Shown here: positions 18,926-27,958 of the stretch, piece after piece
How positions within the stretch are numbered: position 1 is the stretch's first letter
Layout of the letters: each line of letters begins with the position of its first letter
Assembly (NCBI RefSeq): GCF_001955695.1
Contig: NZ_CP019236.1
Location: 1,240,001-1,304,000, forward strand
Length of the DNA: 64,000 nucleotides
Reading direction: 5' to 3'
Source of the DNA: Rhodoferax koreense
GTDB lineage: Bacteria; Pseudomonadota; Gammaproteobacteria; Burkholderiales; Burkholderiaceae_C
The notes under the pieces: model-generated
What the model saw: only the letters and a program-made list of their open reading frames with translations
Told to the model about the DNA's origin: nothing
The model's database searches: none
Made by a program: the position numbers and the translations under genes

Positions 18926-21763
18926 TCAGGTTTCGTCGGGGCCGCCCTGGCCCTGCTGGTAGTGATGCCGACGGTCGCTGGCATCACCCTGGGCTGCGCG
19001 GTAGCCCTTGGCACTGAGGTGTTGGTCGACGCCTTGCAACTGCGCGGTCACCGGCAGATCGAAGGTGTTGCCGTTGGTGAGCTTGATCCGGTAGGCGCTG
19101 GTACCTGGCCGATGGTCGTCGATCAGTACACGGCCTTGCGCGTCGGTGACGCCCTTGCCGATCTCGGCGCCGTCTCGGTAGAGGGTGTAGGGCTCCATCG
19201 CCATGGGGCGGCCATTTTCCGCATGGGAACGCAGCACGAAGCTGCGCGCGGAAGGGCCTTCCTCGAGGCTTGAGTCGCCCGTCAATGGCATGGTGGGCGC
19301 ATTTTTCGGGCCGACCCACGCGTGGTTGGCCGCGAACACGCGGTGCTGCCCCTGCGTACCGCCTTCGATGCCGCCAGCGTTGAGTTTGAAGTAGCTGCCG
19401 GCGCCGTTGAGCATCAGTTCCTTGCGGGCGGTGATGTTGATGCTGTCGGCGGTCTGGGTGATGTTGAGCTGGGCCAGGATGGCGATGCTGTTCTTCAAGG
19501 CCTTGATCTCGATGTTGCCGCAGAAGGCCACCAGCCGCATGCCGGCGTTGTAGGCGAAGAGTCGGATCGCCTGCTTGGCGCTGGCCAGGATCGATTGCCG
19601 GGCGGTCAGGCTGGTGTGGGCGCCGCTGGTGAGGGCGACATGCTCCCCGGCCTGGAGGTGAGTGCTTTGTGCGCTGCTGGTTTCGATGCCCGCGGCCGAT
19701 GCCACCACCAGGTGGGGTTCATCCAACTCCGGGAAATGGCCCTCCCTGCCTGTAGCGGTGCCCCGAATGCTCTCGTTCTGCGCCGTCAGAGCTTGGGCCA
19801 CCCGATCCTGGTCGCCTGTGTCTTGGGCCTTGGCTTCCAACGCCGCACTGCCCAGCGATGCATGCTGGTCGCGGCCTTCGGTCAAGCGCGCCACAGTCTC
19901 CTCCATCGCCTTGGCATGGCCCGCCGCCCTGGGCCGAGCCTCGGTGGTGATCAACATGCCTTCCCCGGCGCGGATGACACCGTGGGCTTCGGTGGCCAAC
20001 TCGAAGCCCTCGCCCCGCGCATCCTTGCGCCCGGCGTGATCCTCGATGCGGGTGATGTGCCCCAGGCTCAGCTGGCTGTGCCGGTGGTCGCTCTTGAGCT
20101 GGGCCTGGATTTTCCCAGCCGTGTCGTCCAGCAGCAGGTGGTTGCTGCGCCCAGCCGCGCTGTTGCCGCCCTCGGGATTGAGCTCCCGGCTGCGCCAGCC
20201 GCTCAGGGCGGCCTGCTCCGGAAGAGACCACGGCGGCAGGTTGACCTGGTTGTGCACCCGGCCGGTGCAGACCGGCAGGTCCATATCGCCGCCGATGAAG
20301 TCGATCAGCACCTCCTGCCCGATGCGCGGGAGCTGCACGCCGCCCAATTGGTTGCCGGCCCAGGGGCTGCTCACGCGCACCCAGCAACTGCTGTGCTGGT
20401 TCTTCTGGCCTTCGCGGTCCCAGGGAAACTGCACCTTGATGCGGCCGAGTTGGTCGGTCCACAGGTTCTCGCCTGCGGGGCCGACCACTAGGGCCGACTG
20501 CGGGCCAGCGCTGCGGGGCTTGGCTTGGGTGGGTGCCGGCCGCAGGGTCTCGGCCATCGGGTGCGCTGTGAAGTCGACTTCCACGCGCCAGGCCTGTTTG
20601 CGCAAGGCGGCCGCGTCCTTGACCTGGCTGGCCTGGCCCACGTCTTCGATGAGGAACCGGGTGTCCAGCACCAGGTAGTCGCCGTTGGCCTGATGGCGCG
20701 GGTGGTTCTGCAAGGTAAAGCTGCAGCCGGGCACCATGCCGCGCAGGTTGCCGCTGCCCTGGGCGCGCGCGCCGTGGCTGCGCAGCGCCTGCATGCGCAG
20801 CAGCGCGAACTGGCGGGCTTCGGCCTGTGGGTCGTTGGCCTCGGCCGTACCAGCCTTGGGTTGCGCATAGTGGCTACCCGCGACGCCGTCGTGCCACTGG
20901 TACACCTCGGCATCGTTCTGGCCCGTGGGCCGCGGGTCCTTGCGGCTGGCCGACAGGTCGGCGCGCGGCCGGGTGTAGTCGTAGTCGCGGGTGCTGTAGC
21001 GGCCACTGGTGAGCCGGTGTTGCGGCAAGAAGCTGTGGATGTATTCGGCATCGGTCTTCCAGCCGGGCGGGTGGTAGTCCACGGCCTGGTAGGCGGCGCT
21101 CGGGTTCTTCAGGTGCGCGCCCATGTTGTCGATCAGCACCAGCCGGTGCCGGCCGTTGTCATGCTCGAAAAAGTAGTTGATGCCCCACTCTTCACACAGC
21201 CGGCTGAAGAAGGCGAAGTCCGATTCGTTGAACTGGGTCTGGTAGTCGCGCACCGGGTAGGTGTCGATCAGGCGTTTGTCGACCGGGAACGGGTAGTCGG
21301 CCAGCAGCGTGTCGAGCAGTTCGACCACGGTCTGGTTCTGGAAGATGCGGCAGTCGGTGTTGAGGGTCGCCAGGTGCAGCCAGGGGCGCAGCGTGAGCCG
21401 GTATTGCGAGAAGCGACCTTCCTCGCCCCAGAACGCGGCGTCGGCGACCAGGGCGTTGATCTCGCGCGCGCCGGCGCCCACGTGGTCGGCCGCATCGCCG
21501 ACCGCACCGGGCAGGAAGGCGCCGGCGCCGTCGAGCTGGATGCGGCAGCGGATCTCGCGGCCAATGAAGGCATCCAGGTCGAAGTCGGCGGCTTCGCTGG
21601 CGCCGAGGTTCAGGCTGTCCGGCGTCTTCAGCAGCAGTTCGTATGCGAAGAGGCTGTTCACACCTTCATGGCCGCTGAGGCGTACGGGTTCGAGCGCAGG
21701 CTGGCCGTTGACGACCGGGATGACCTCACTTTCGACGGTGAGGCTGTGGGAAGTGAGAGGCAT
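18926..21763 (-). CDS. vgrG: VgrG spike protein with C-terminal extension
   Basis: A 945-residue T6SS tail spike. The gp27-like N-terminus shows FNESDFAFFSRLCEEWGINYFFEH, then the gp5 OB-fold region with GRIKVQFPWDREG and SSCWVRVSSPWAG. The DUF2345 beta-helix includes the run about residues 715-815 (IRLFAYNAGMRLVAFCGNIE). After it, a domain with EPYTLYRDGAEIGKGVTDAQGRVL resembles the transthyretin-like adaptor that ties Tle5 effectors to their VgrG. Start at MPLTSHSLTVES (21763) is preferred to an ATG 45 bp upstream. Effector and immunity genes follow on the same strand. No other T6SS components lie in this window, so it must work with a distant apparatus. Confidence 0.95.
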   Translation of the reverse strand: MPLTSHSLTVESEVIPVVNGQPALEPVRLSGHEGVNSLFAYELLLKTPDSLNLGASEAADFDLDAFIGREIRCRIQLDGAGAFLPGAVGDAADHVGAGAREINALVADAAFWGEEGRFSQYRLTLRPWLHLATLNTDCRIFQNQTVVELLDTLLADYPFPVDKRLIDTYPVRDYQTQFNESDFAFFSRLCEEWGINYFFEHDNGRHRLVLIDNMGAHLKNPSAAYQAVDYHPPGWKTDAEYIHSFLPQHRLTSGRYSTRDYDYTRPRADLSASRKDPRPTGQNDAEVYQWHDGVAGSHYAQPKAGTAEANDPQAEARQFALLRMQALRSHGARAQGSGNLRGMVPGCSFTLQNHPRHQANGDYLVLDTRFLIEDVGQASQVKDAAALRKQAWRVEVDFTAHPMAETLRPAPTQAKPRSAGPQSALVVGPAGENLWTDQLGRIKVQFPWDREGQKNQHSSCWVRVSSPWAGNQLGGVQLPRIGQEVLIDFIGGDMDLPVCTGRVHNQVNLPPWSLPEQAALSGWRSRELNPEGGNSAAGRSNHLLLDDTAGKIQAQLKSDHRHSQLSLGHITRIEDHAGRKDARGEGFELATEAHGVIRAGEGMLITTEARPRAAGHAKAMEETVARLTEGRDQHASLGSAALEAKAQDTGDQDRVAQALTAQNESIRGTATGREGHFPELDEPHLVVASAAGIETSSAQSTHLQAGEHVALTSGAHTSLTARQSILASAKQAIRLFAYNAGMRLVAFCGNIEIKALKNSIAILAQLNITQTADSINITARKELMLNGAGSYFKLNAGGIEGGTQGQHRVFAANHAWVGPKNAPTMPLTGDSSLEEGPSARSFVLRSHAENGRPMAMEPYTLYRDGAEIGKGVTDAQGRVLIDDHRPGTSAYRIKLTNGNTFDLPVTAQLQGVDQHLSAKGYRAAQGDASDRRHHYQQGQGGPDET

Positions 21764-21842
21764 CGCGATACTCCGGCTCGACGCATCATGCAAACCCCTT
21801 GCAGACACTCCAGTAATTAGTATGCGATATTTAAAGATAAGT

Positions 21843-21871
21843 ATTTAACAGTTTTTCGGTATTTTTAACAA
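21843..21871 (-). promoter_or_regulatory. Promoter candidate for vgrG-tle5-tli5
   Basis: On the minus strand TTGTTA (21871-21866), a 17 bp spacer and TTAAAT (21848-21843) form a sigma-70-like promoter in a strikingly AT-rich stretch (about 21800-21890) unlike the surrounding GC-rich DNA. It lies 80-108 bp before the vgrG start. Low GC here is a sign of acquired or xenogeneic-silencer-bound DNA. Confidence 0.5.
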
Positions 21872-21927
21872 AATATTTGTATACCAATTATCGACCGGCG
21901 GCGGGGTTGTTGTTCGAAAGCTTTGGC

Positions 21928-22827
21928 TTAGCCCAGATTCTTGATGCCGCTGCTCACGTGCCCGGCGGGCACGTGCTGCGCCGCGGACATCACATGCCCG
22001 GTCTGGTCGTCGAAGAAGAAATCCGGTTCGAACTCGCGCAGGAACTCGCCCTTGGGCAGGCCGCCGAGGAACATGGCTTCGTCCACGGCGATGTTCCACT
22101 TCATCAGCGTGAGGATGGCGCGTTCGTGGGCCGGGGCGCTGCGCGCGGTGACGAGGGCTGTGCGGATGCGCATCTTCGGGGTGCTGGCACTTTGGAGGCG
22201 GTGCAGCGCGGCCAGAAGGGGCTTGAACGGCCCGTCGGGCAGCGGCACGCCGGCCTTGTCGCTCTCGTGTCGCTGGAACGCGTCCAGCCCTTCGGCCTGG
22301 AACACGCGTTCGGCCTCGTCGCTGAACAACACCGCGTCGCCATCGAAGGCGATGCGCACTTCGTTCGGATAGGTCTTGCTGGCCTGGATCGATTCGGTGA
22401 GCACGCGCGCCGCCGGGAAACCGAGCGCCAGCGCGTCGCCCACGTCCTTTTCGTTGGCCGACAGGAACAGGTGCGCACCGAGCGCGCGCAGGTAGCCGAA
22501 CGGTGCACGGCCCTGGGTGAAGACGCCGCGCTCGAGCTGCAGGTTGTTGGCCTTGCCCGAGCGGAAGATGCGCATGCCGCTGACCGGGTCGTTGCGCGAC
22601 AGCATCACCACCTCGACGCGTTTCACGCCGTCGTCGTTGAAGGCCAGCAGCTTTTGCACGAGCGAAAACGCCACGCCCGGCAGCGCCGGCACGTCGAGCC
22701 GCTCGAACTGCAGCCGCATGTAGGCCTTGTCGTCGCCGGCGTCGAAGAGGCGGTTTTCCTCTTCGAGGTTGAACAGCGCACGCGAGGAGATGGCGACGAC
22801 GAGTTTGTCGGTGAGGGTGGGGGACAT
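21928..22827 (-). CDS. 5'-nucleotidase (cytosolic 5'-nucleotidase 1 family)
   Basis: A 299-residue protein of the bacterial relatives of cytosolic 5'-nucleotidase I. Motifs visible are VVAISSRALFNLEEENRLFD at the N-terminus, VEVVMLSRNDPVSGMRIF, the nucleophile-like RIAFDGDAVLFSDEAERVF and FEPDFFFDDQTGHV near the C-terminus, giving a HAD-like acidic active site. Likely dephosphorylates nucleoside monophosphates in the cytoplasm. It follows gspF by 25 bp on the same strand and may share its transcript. Exact substrate is unknown. Confidence 0.85.
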   Translation of the reverse strand: MSPTLTDKLVVAISSRALFNLEEENRLFDAGDDKAYMRLQFERLDVPALPGVAFSLVQKLLAFNDDGVKRVEVVMLSRNDPVSGMRIFRSGKANNLQLERGVFTQGRAPFGYLRALGAHLFLSANEKDVGDALALGFPAARVLTESIQASKTYPNEVRIAFDGDAVLFSDEAERVFQAEGLDAFQRHESDKAGVPLPDGPFKPLLAALHRLQSASTPKMRIRTALVTARSAPAHERAILTLMKWNIAVDEAMFLGGLPKGEFLREFEPDFFFDDQTGHVMSAAQHVPAGHVSSGIKNLG

Positions 22828-22852
22828 GGATCTGGCCGTTGTTCAGGCTGCG

Positions 22853-24082
22853 TCACTTGACGAATTGGTTGAGCTGGATGATGGGCATCAAGACAGCGAG
22901 CACGATCAGCATCACCACCAGGCCCATGGCCACGATGAGCAGCGGCTCGAGGATCGTCGCCAGCGCCATGGCGCGCCGTTGCACTTCGAGACTCAACTGG
23001 TTGGCCGCGCGCTGCAGCATCAGCGGCAGCTGGCCGGTTTGTTCGCCCAGGCGCGCGAACATGCTGACCAGCCCGGGGAAACGCTTCTTCTGCGCCATGG
23101 CCGAGGCCAGCGGTGCGCCCTCGCGCACGAGCACCAGCGCGTCGAGCGCGTCGGCGCGCATGGCAGTGTTGCCCAGGGTTTCGGCCGCAGCCTGCAGCGC
23201 GCGCAGGATGGGCACGCCGGCCGCGGCGAGCATCGCCAACGTGCCGGCGAAACGGGCGGCGTTGTAGCCGCGCGCGAGCCGACCGATCAGCGGCAGCCTG
23301 AGCCAGGCCGCATCGAACTTCTGCCTGAAAAGTGCATTCTTCAGCGCGAATCGACCGCCGATGGCGGTGAGCACCAGCGCGATCAGCATCAACCAGCCGT
23401 AATTGCGCACGAAGCCGCTGATGGCCAGCATGGCCACGGTGAGGATGGGCAGCGCGCGCTTGGTGCCGGCGAACACGTTGGCCACCTGCGGCACCACGTA
23501 GCCGACCAGGAACAGCACGATGACGATGGCCACCAGGGTCACGATGGCGGGGTAGAGGGCGGCGCCGATGAGCTTGGACTTGAGCGCCTGGCGCTCCTCC
23601 AGATCGTCGGCGAGCCGCTCGAGCACGATGCCGAGGTTGCCGCTCTGTTCGCCCGCGCCGATCACGGCGGTGTAGATCGGCGAGAACTCGCGCGGGTGCT
23701 GGGCCAGTGCCTTGGCGAAAGGCGCGCCGGCATTGACTTCCGCGCGCAATGCGGCCAGCAGGTTGCGCTGGTTTTCCTGCTCGGCCTCGTCGGTCAGCGC
23801 GGTGAGCGCACGCTCCAGCGGCAGCCCGGAAGACACCAGGCCCGCGAGTTGGCGCGTCCAGATCGCCAGGCCCGTGGGGTTGTAGACACGGCGTTCCATG
23901 AAGCCCGCGCTGCGCACGCCGGCTGCACCGGGCTTTCCGCCGGCATTCACGGGTTCGACCGACAGGGGCACCAGCGCCTGGGCGCGCAGCAGTCCGCGCG
24001 CGGCCTTGGCGGTGTCGGCTTCCATCACGCCCTTGCGGGGCTGGCCCTGGGCGTCGATGGCTTCGAAGGAATAGGCGGGCAT
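22853..24082 (-). CDS. gspF: Type II secretion inner-membrane protein GspF
   Basis: A 409-residue polytopic protein. PAYSFEAIDAQGQPRKGVMEAD is the standard N-terminus; two T2SSF domains follow, each with the L-x-x-G/E-x-x-N signature (ERLADDLEERQALKSKLIGA; GEQTGQLPLMLQRAAN), and three membrane segments include PAIVTLVAIVIVLFLVGYVV and ILEPLLIVAMGLVVMLIVLAVL. GspF is the platform protein contacting GspE and GspL. It lies 5.4 kb away from gspE, with opposite-strand genes between, so it needs its own promoter. Confidence 0.96.
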   Translation of the reverse strand: MPAYSFEAIDAQGQPRKGVMEADTAKAARGLLRAQALVPLSVEPVNAGGKPGAAGVRSAGFMERRVYNPTGLAIWTRQLAGLVSSGLPLERALTALTDEAEQENQRNLLAALRAEVNAGAPFAKALAQHPREFSPIYTAVIGAGEQSGNLGIVLERLADDLEERQALKSKLIGAALYPAIVTLVAIVIVLFLVGYVVPQVANVFAGTKRALPILTVAMLAISGFVRNYGWLMLIALVLTAIGGRFALKNALFRQKFDAAWLRLPLIGRLARGYNAARFAGTLAMLAAAGVPILRALQAAAETLGNTAMRADALDALVLVREGAPLASAMAQKKRFPGLVSMFARLGEQTGQLPLMLQRAANQLSLEVQRRAMALATILEPLLIVAMGLVVMLIVLAVLMPIIQLNQFVK

Positions 24083-24134
24083 GGGGACGATGGGAACGCC
24101 TGCAAGGGCGGAGCGGCGATGTTAGCGCACGGCT

Positions 24135-24150
24135 TGGCATCAAGTTTGCA
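24135..24150 (+). promoter_or_regulatory. Sigma-54 promoter candidate upstream of the ethanolamine genes
   Basis: TGGCATCAAGTTTGCA matches the RpoN consensus TGGCAC-N5-TTGCA, with the GG (-24) and GC (-12) doublets exactly ten bases apart. It lies on the coding strand 125 bp before the permease start. Sigma-54 control of ethanolamine uptake and lyase genes by an EatR-like activator is known in pseudomonads; no activator gene is in this window. Confidence 0.65.
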
Positions 24151-24274
24151 TCGCCACCGACGCGCCGGTTTGCATGCACCACGAACGGGAGGGTGTGTTG
24201 CATGCTGCACCCATGGGGGCGGCTGGCCGGTGCAAACAGCAGGTCCACACCACAACACAGCTCAAGGAACCAGC

Positions 24275-25669
24275 ATGACCACACTCGGCAATACAAAAGC
24301 ACCGGCGCTTCAGAAGACGTTGAGCACCCTGCAACTCTGGGGCATCGCCGTCGGGCTGGTGATCTCGGGCGAATATTTCGGCTGGAGCTACGGCTGGGCT
24401 TCGGCCGGCACACTCGGTTTCACCGTCACGGCGCTGTTCATCGCCGCCATGTACGCGTGTTTCATCTTCAGCTTCACCGAACTCACCACCTCCATTCCGC
24501 ATGCCGGCGGGCCGTTCGCGTACAGCAAGGCGGCGTTCGGGCCGGTCGGCGGCTACATCGCGGGCGCGGCCACGCTCATCGAATTCGTGTTCGCGCCGCC
24601 CGCCATCGCGCTGGCCATCGGTGCGTACCTCAACGTGCAGTTCCCGGCCATCGATCCGAAGGTGGCGGCGGTGGCGGCCTACATCGTGTTCATGGCGCTC
24701 AACATCGTCGGCGTGCAGATCGCCGCCACCTTCGAACTGGTGGTGACCTTGCTGGCGATCTTCGAATTGCTGGTGTTCATGGGCGTGGTGTCGCCGGGCT
24801 TCTCGATGGCCAATTTCACCAAGGGCGGCTGGTCGGGGCAGGACGGCTTCAGCCTGGCCTCGATTCCGGGCATGTTCGCCGCGATCCCGTTCGCCATCTG
24901 GTTCTTCCTGGCCATCGAAGGCGTGGCCATGGCGGCCGAGGAAGCCAAGGACCCGAAACGCTCCATCCCCATCGCCTACATCGCGGGCATCCTCACGCTG
25001 GTGCTGCTCGCCGTGGGCGTGATGGTGTTCGCCGGCGGCGCGGGCGACTGGACCAAGCTCGCCAACATCAACGACCCGCTGCCGCAGGCCATGAAACTCA
25101 TCGTCGGCGAGAACAGCAACTGGCTGCACATGCTGGTGTGGCTGGGGCTGTTCGGCCTGATCGCCTCGTTCCACGGCATCATCCTGGGCTATTCGCGGCA
25201 GATCTTCGCGCTGTCGCGCGAGGCCTACCTGCCCGGCTACTTCGCCAAGATCCACCCGCGCTTCAAGACGCCGCACCGCGCCATCCTGGCCGGCGGCGTG
25301 GTCGGCATCATCGCCATCTTCAGCGACGAACTCATCAAGTTCAACGACCAGCCGCTCACGGCCAACATCGTCACCATGTCGGTGTTCGGCGCGATCCTGA
25401 TGTACATCGTCAGCATGCTGAGCCTGTTCAAGCTGCGCCGCACCGCACCGCACATGGTGCGGCCGTTCAAGGCGCCGATGTATCCGGTCTTCCCGGCCTT
25501 CGCGCTGTTCGGTGCCTGCGTGTGCATGGCCACGATGATTTATTTCAACGCCATGATGTTCCTCGTCTTCGTCGTCTTCCTCGGCCTGGGCCTGGGCTAC
25601 TTCATGCTGACCAAGGGCCAGCGCGACGACGCCGCCGCCACGGCGCCGGTTGCGGCGACATCGGGCTAG
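24275..25669 (+). CDS. eat: Ethanolamine permease
   Basis: A 464-residue APC-superfamily transporter with about 12 membrane segments. LQLWGIAVGLVISGEYFGWSYGW is the substrate-site opening helix typical of ethanolamine permeases; GPFAYSKAAFGPVGGYIAGA and PFAIWFFLAIEGVAMAAEEA follow. I chose ATG 24275 because it has AAGGAA upstream; the open frame runs 1.5 kb further 5' only by codon bias. Ethanolamine lyase genes follow at once, so the substrate assignment is firm. It imports ethanolamine as carbon or nitrogen source. Confidence 0.93.
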   Translation: MTTLGNTKAPALQKTLSTLQLWGIAVGLVISGEYFGWSYGWASAGTLGFTVTALFIAAMYACFIFSFTELTTSIPHAGGPFAYSKAAFGPVGGYIAGAATLIEFVFAPPAIALAIGAYLNVQFPAIDPKVAAVAAYIVFMALNIVGVQIAATFELVVTLLAIFELLVFMGVVSPGFSMANFTKGGWSGQDGFSLASIPGMFAAIPFAIWFFLAIEGVAMAAEEAKDPKRSIPIAYIAGILTLVLLAVGVMVFAGGAGDWTKLANINDPLPQAMKLIVGENSNWLHMLVWLGLFGLIASFHGIILGYSRQIFALSREAYLPGYFAKIHPRFKTPHRAILAGGVVGIIAIFSDELIKFNDQPLTANIVTMSVFGAILMYIVSMLSLFKLRRTAPHMVRPFKAPMYPVFPAFALFGACVCMATMIYFNAMMFLVFVVFLGLGLGYFMLTKGQRDDAAATAPVAATSG

Positions 25670-25705
25670 GGTTAAGGTCGGCATCCACCCTGGAGAGGTT
25701 CGCAG

Positions 25706-27097
25706 ATGTCCGAATTCACCCATGCCATCGCCGGCCACACCTACCGCTTTGCCGACATCCGCGCGTTGCTGGCCAAGGCCACGCCCGCACGTTCGGGGGA
25801 CGTGCTGGCCGGGGTTGCCGCCGGCAACGCACAGGAGCGCGTGGCCGCGCAGATGGCCCTGGCCGATCTGCCGCTGCGCACCTTTCTGAACGAATTGCCC
25901 GTGCCGTACGAGGCGGACGAAGTCTCGCGGCTGATCATCGACCGGCACGACGCCGTGGCGTTCGCGCCCATCGCGCACCTCACGGTGGGCGATTTCCGGA
26001 ACTGGCTGCTGAGCGACACGGTGGACAGCGCCGCACTGGCCGCCGCCGCGCCCGGCATCACGCCCGAGATGGCGGCGGCCGTGTCCAAGATCATGCGCAA
26101 CCAGGACCTGATCCTCGTCGCGCAGAAGTGTCGCGTGGTCACGCGCTTTCGCAACACGCTGGGGCTGGAGAAGCGGCTTTCGACGCGGCTGCAGCCCAAC
26201 CACCCGACCGACGACACCAGCGGCATTGCCGCCAGCATCCTGGATGGCCTGCTCTACGGCAGCGGCGACGCGGTGATCGGCATCAACCCGGCCACCGACA
26301 ACGTGCCGCAGGTCATCAAGATCGTGACCATGCTCGACGCGGTGATCCAGCACTACGACATTCCCACGCAGTCGTGCGTGCTCACCCACGTGACCAACAC
26401 CATCGCCGCCATCGAACGCGGCGCGCCGGTGGACCTGGTGTTCCAGTCCATCGCCGGCACGCAGGCGGCGAATGCCAGCTTCGGCATCGACATGAAGATC
26501 CTGGCCGAGGCGCGCAGCGCGGCACTGTCCCTGAAGCGCGGTACGGTGGGCGACAACGTGATGTACTTTGAAACCGGCCAGGGCAGCGCGCTGTCGGCCA
26601 ACGCCCACCATGGCATGGACCAGCAGACCTGCGAGGCGCGCGCCTATGCGGTGGCGCGCGAGTTCAAGCCGCTGCTGGTCAACACCGTGGTCGGCTTCAT
26701 CGGCCCCGAATACCTGTTCGACGGCAAGCAGATCATCCGCGCCGGCCTGGAAGACCATTTCTGCGCCAAGCTGCTGGGCCTGCCGATGGGCTGCGACGTG
26801 TGTTACACCAACCACGCGGAGGCCGACCAGAACGACATGGACGTGCTGCTCACGCTGCTGGGTGCGGCCGGCTGCAACTTCGTGATGGGCATCCCGGGCT
26901 CGGACGACATCATGCTCAACTACCAGACGACCTCGTTCCACGACGCGCTGTACGCACGGCGGGTGCTCGGCCTGCGCCCCGCGCCTGAGTTCGAGGCCTG
27001 GCTGCAGCGCATGCACATCTTCACCGACGACGCCGTGCCGCAACTGGCCGCGGCCTTGCCCGAACCGTTCGCCAAGGCTTTGCTGGCCCTGAACTGA
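25706..27097 (+). CDS. eutB: Ethanolamine ammonia-lyase large subunit
   Basis: A 463-residue protein, normal for EutB. It splits ethanolamine to acetaldehyde and ammonia using adenosylcobalamin. Conserved segments include [75 protein letters not shown] and [17 protein letters not shown], covering the barrel and cofactor pocket. GGAGAGG lies before the ATG. It is 36 bp after the permease and 8 bp before eutC. No microcompartment or reactivase genes are present, so this is the short, non-carboxysomal version of the pathway. Confidence 0.97.
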   Translation: MSEFTHAIAGHTYRFADIRALLAKATPARSGDVLAGVAAGNAQERVAAQMALADLPLRTFLNELPVPYEADEVSRLIIDRHDAVAFAPIAHLTVGDFRNWLLSDTVDSAALAAAAPGITPEMAAAVSKIMRNQDLILVAQKCRVVTRFRNTLGLEKRLSTRLQPNHPTDDTSGIAASILDGLLYGSGDAVIGINPATDNVPQVIKIVTMLDAVIQHYDIPTQSCVLTHVTNTIAAIERGAPVDLVFQSIAGTQAANASFGIDMKILAEARSAALSLKRGTVGDNVMYFETGQGSALSANAHHGMDQQTCEARAYAVAREFKPLLVNTVVGFIGPEYLFDGKQIIRAGLEDHFCAKLLGLPMGCDVCYTNHAEADQNDMDVLLTLLGAAGCNFVMGIPGSDDIMLNYQTTSFHDALYARRVLGLRPAPEFEAWLQRMHIFTDDAVPQLAAALPEPFAKALLALN

Positions 27098-27105
27098 AAC
27101 CTGCC

Positions 27106-27939
27106 ATGACCGAACCCGAACCGGCGATCGTCGTTCCCAACGCGTGGCAATCGCTGCGCAGCCTCACCGCGGCACGCATCGCGCTGGGGCGCACGGGTGT
27201 GAGCCTGCCGACCTCCGCGCAGCTTGAATTCCAGCTCGCCCATGCGCGTGCGCGCGACGCGGTGCACCTGCCGCTGGACACGGCCCAATTGGCGCAGGAT
27301 TTGAAGGGCCTGGAGCCGGACCAACCGGAACCGATCGTGCTGGCCAGCGCCGCAGGCGACCGCCTGACCTACCTGCAGCGGCCCGACCTCGGGCGCCGGC
27401 TCGACGAACGCTCGCGCGAAACCTTGGCGGCGCTGCAGCCGAACGCGGCGGGCTACGACCTCGCGCTGGTGGTGGTCGACGGCCTGTCGGCGCTGGCCAT
27501 CGCGCAGAATGCCGCGCCCTTCCTGCGTGCGCTCACCCAGCGCCTGGCTGTGGAAGACTGGTCGCTGGCGCCGATCACCGTGGTCACCCAGGGCCGCGTC
27601 GCCGTGGGCGACGAAGTTGGCGAACGGCTTGGCGCCCGGGCCGTGGCCGTGCTGATCGGGGAACGGCCGGGCCTTTCCTCGCCGGACAGCATGGGCCTGT
27701 ACCTGAGCTGGGCGCCGCGTGTGGGCCTGACGGATGCACAACGCAACTGCATCTCCAACGTGCGGCCCGAGGGGCTGGCTGTCACGGAAGCCGGTTATAA
27801 ATTGCATTGGCTGCTGCGGGAATCGCGGCGGCGGCAGTTGACCGGGGTGGATCTGAAGGACGAGACCGGCGATGCCTTGGAGGCGAGCGCGGCGGACGAC
27901 ATCAAGCCGGCCGCTTTGCGCAATTTTCTACTCGCGTGA
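27106..27939 (+). CDS. eutC: Ethanolamine ammonia-lyase small subunit
   Basis: A 277-residue partner of EutB that completes the adenosylcobalamin site. Family motifs are seen in [74 protein letters not shown] and [20 protein letters not shown]. The N-terminus is short compared with enteric EutC, as is usual outside microcompartments. It ends 19 bp before the phosphodiesterase gene. Confidence 0.97.
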   Translation: MTEPEPAIVVPNAWQSLRSLTAARIALGRTGVSLPTSAQLEFQLAHARARDAVHLPLDTAQLAQDLKGLEPDQPEPIVLASAAGDRLTYLQRPDLGRRLDERSRETLAALQPNAAGYDLALVVVDGLSALAIAQNAAPFLRALTQRLAVEDWSLAPITVVTQGRVAVGDEVGERLGARAVAVLIGERPGLSSPDSMGLYLSWAPRVGLTDAQRNCISNVRPEGLAVTEAGYKLHWLLRESRRRQLTGVDLKDETGDALEASAADDIKPAALRNFLLA

Positions 27940-27958
27940 TTGAAACAAACGACAAAAC

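Noticed and set aside
24140..27043. A 967-codon minus-strand frame across the permease and eutB
   Set aside because: Composition is His/Arg/Gly-rich without motifs, while both opposite-strand genes have full conserved motifs.
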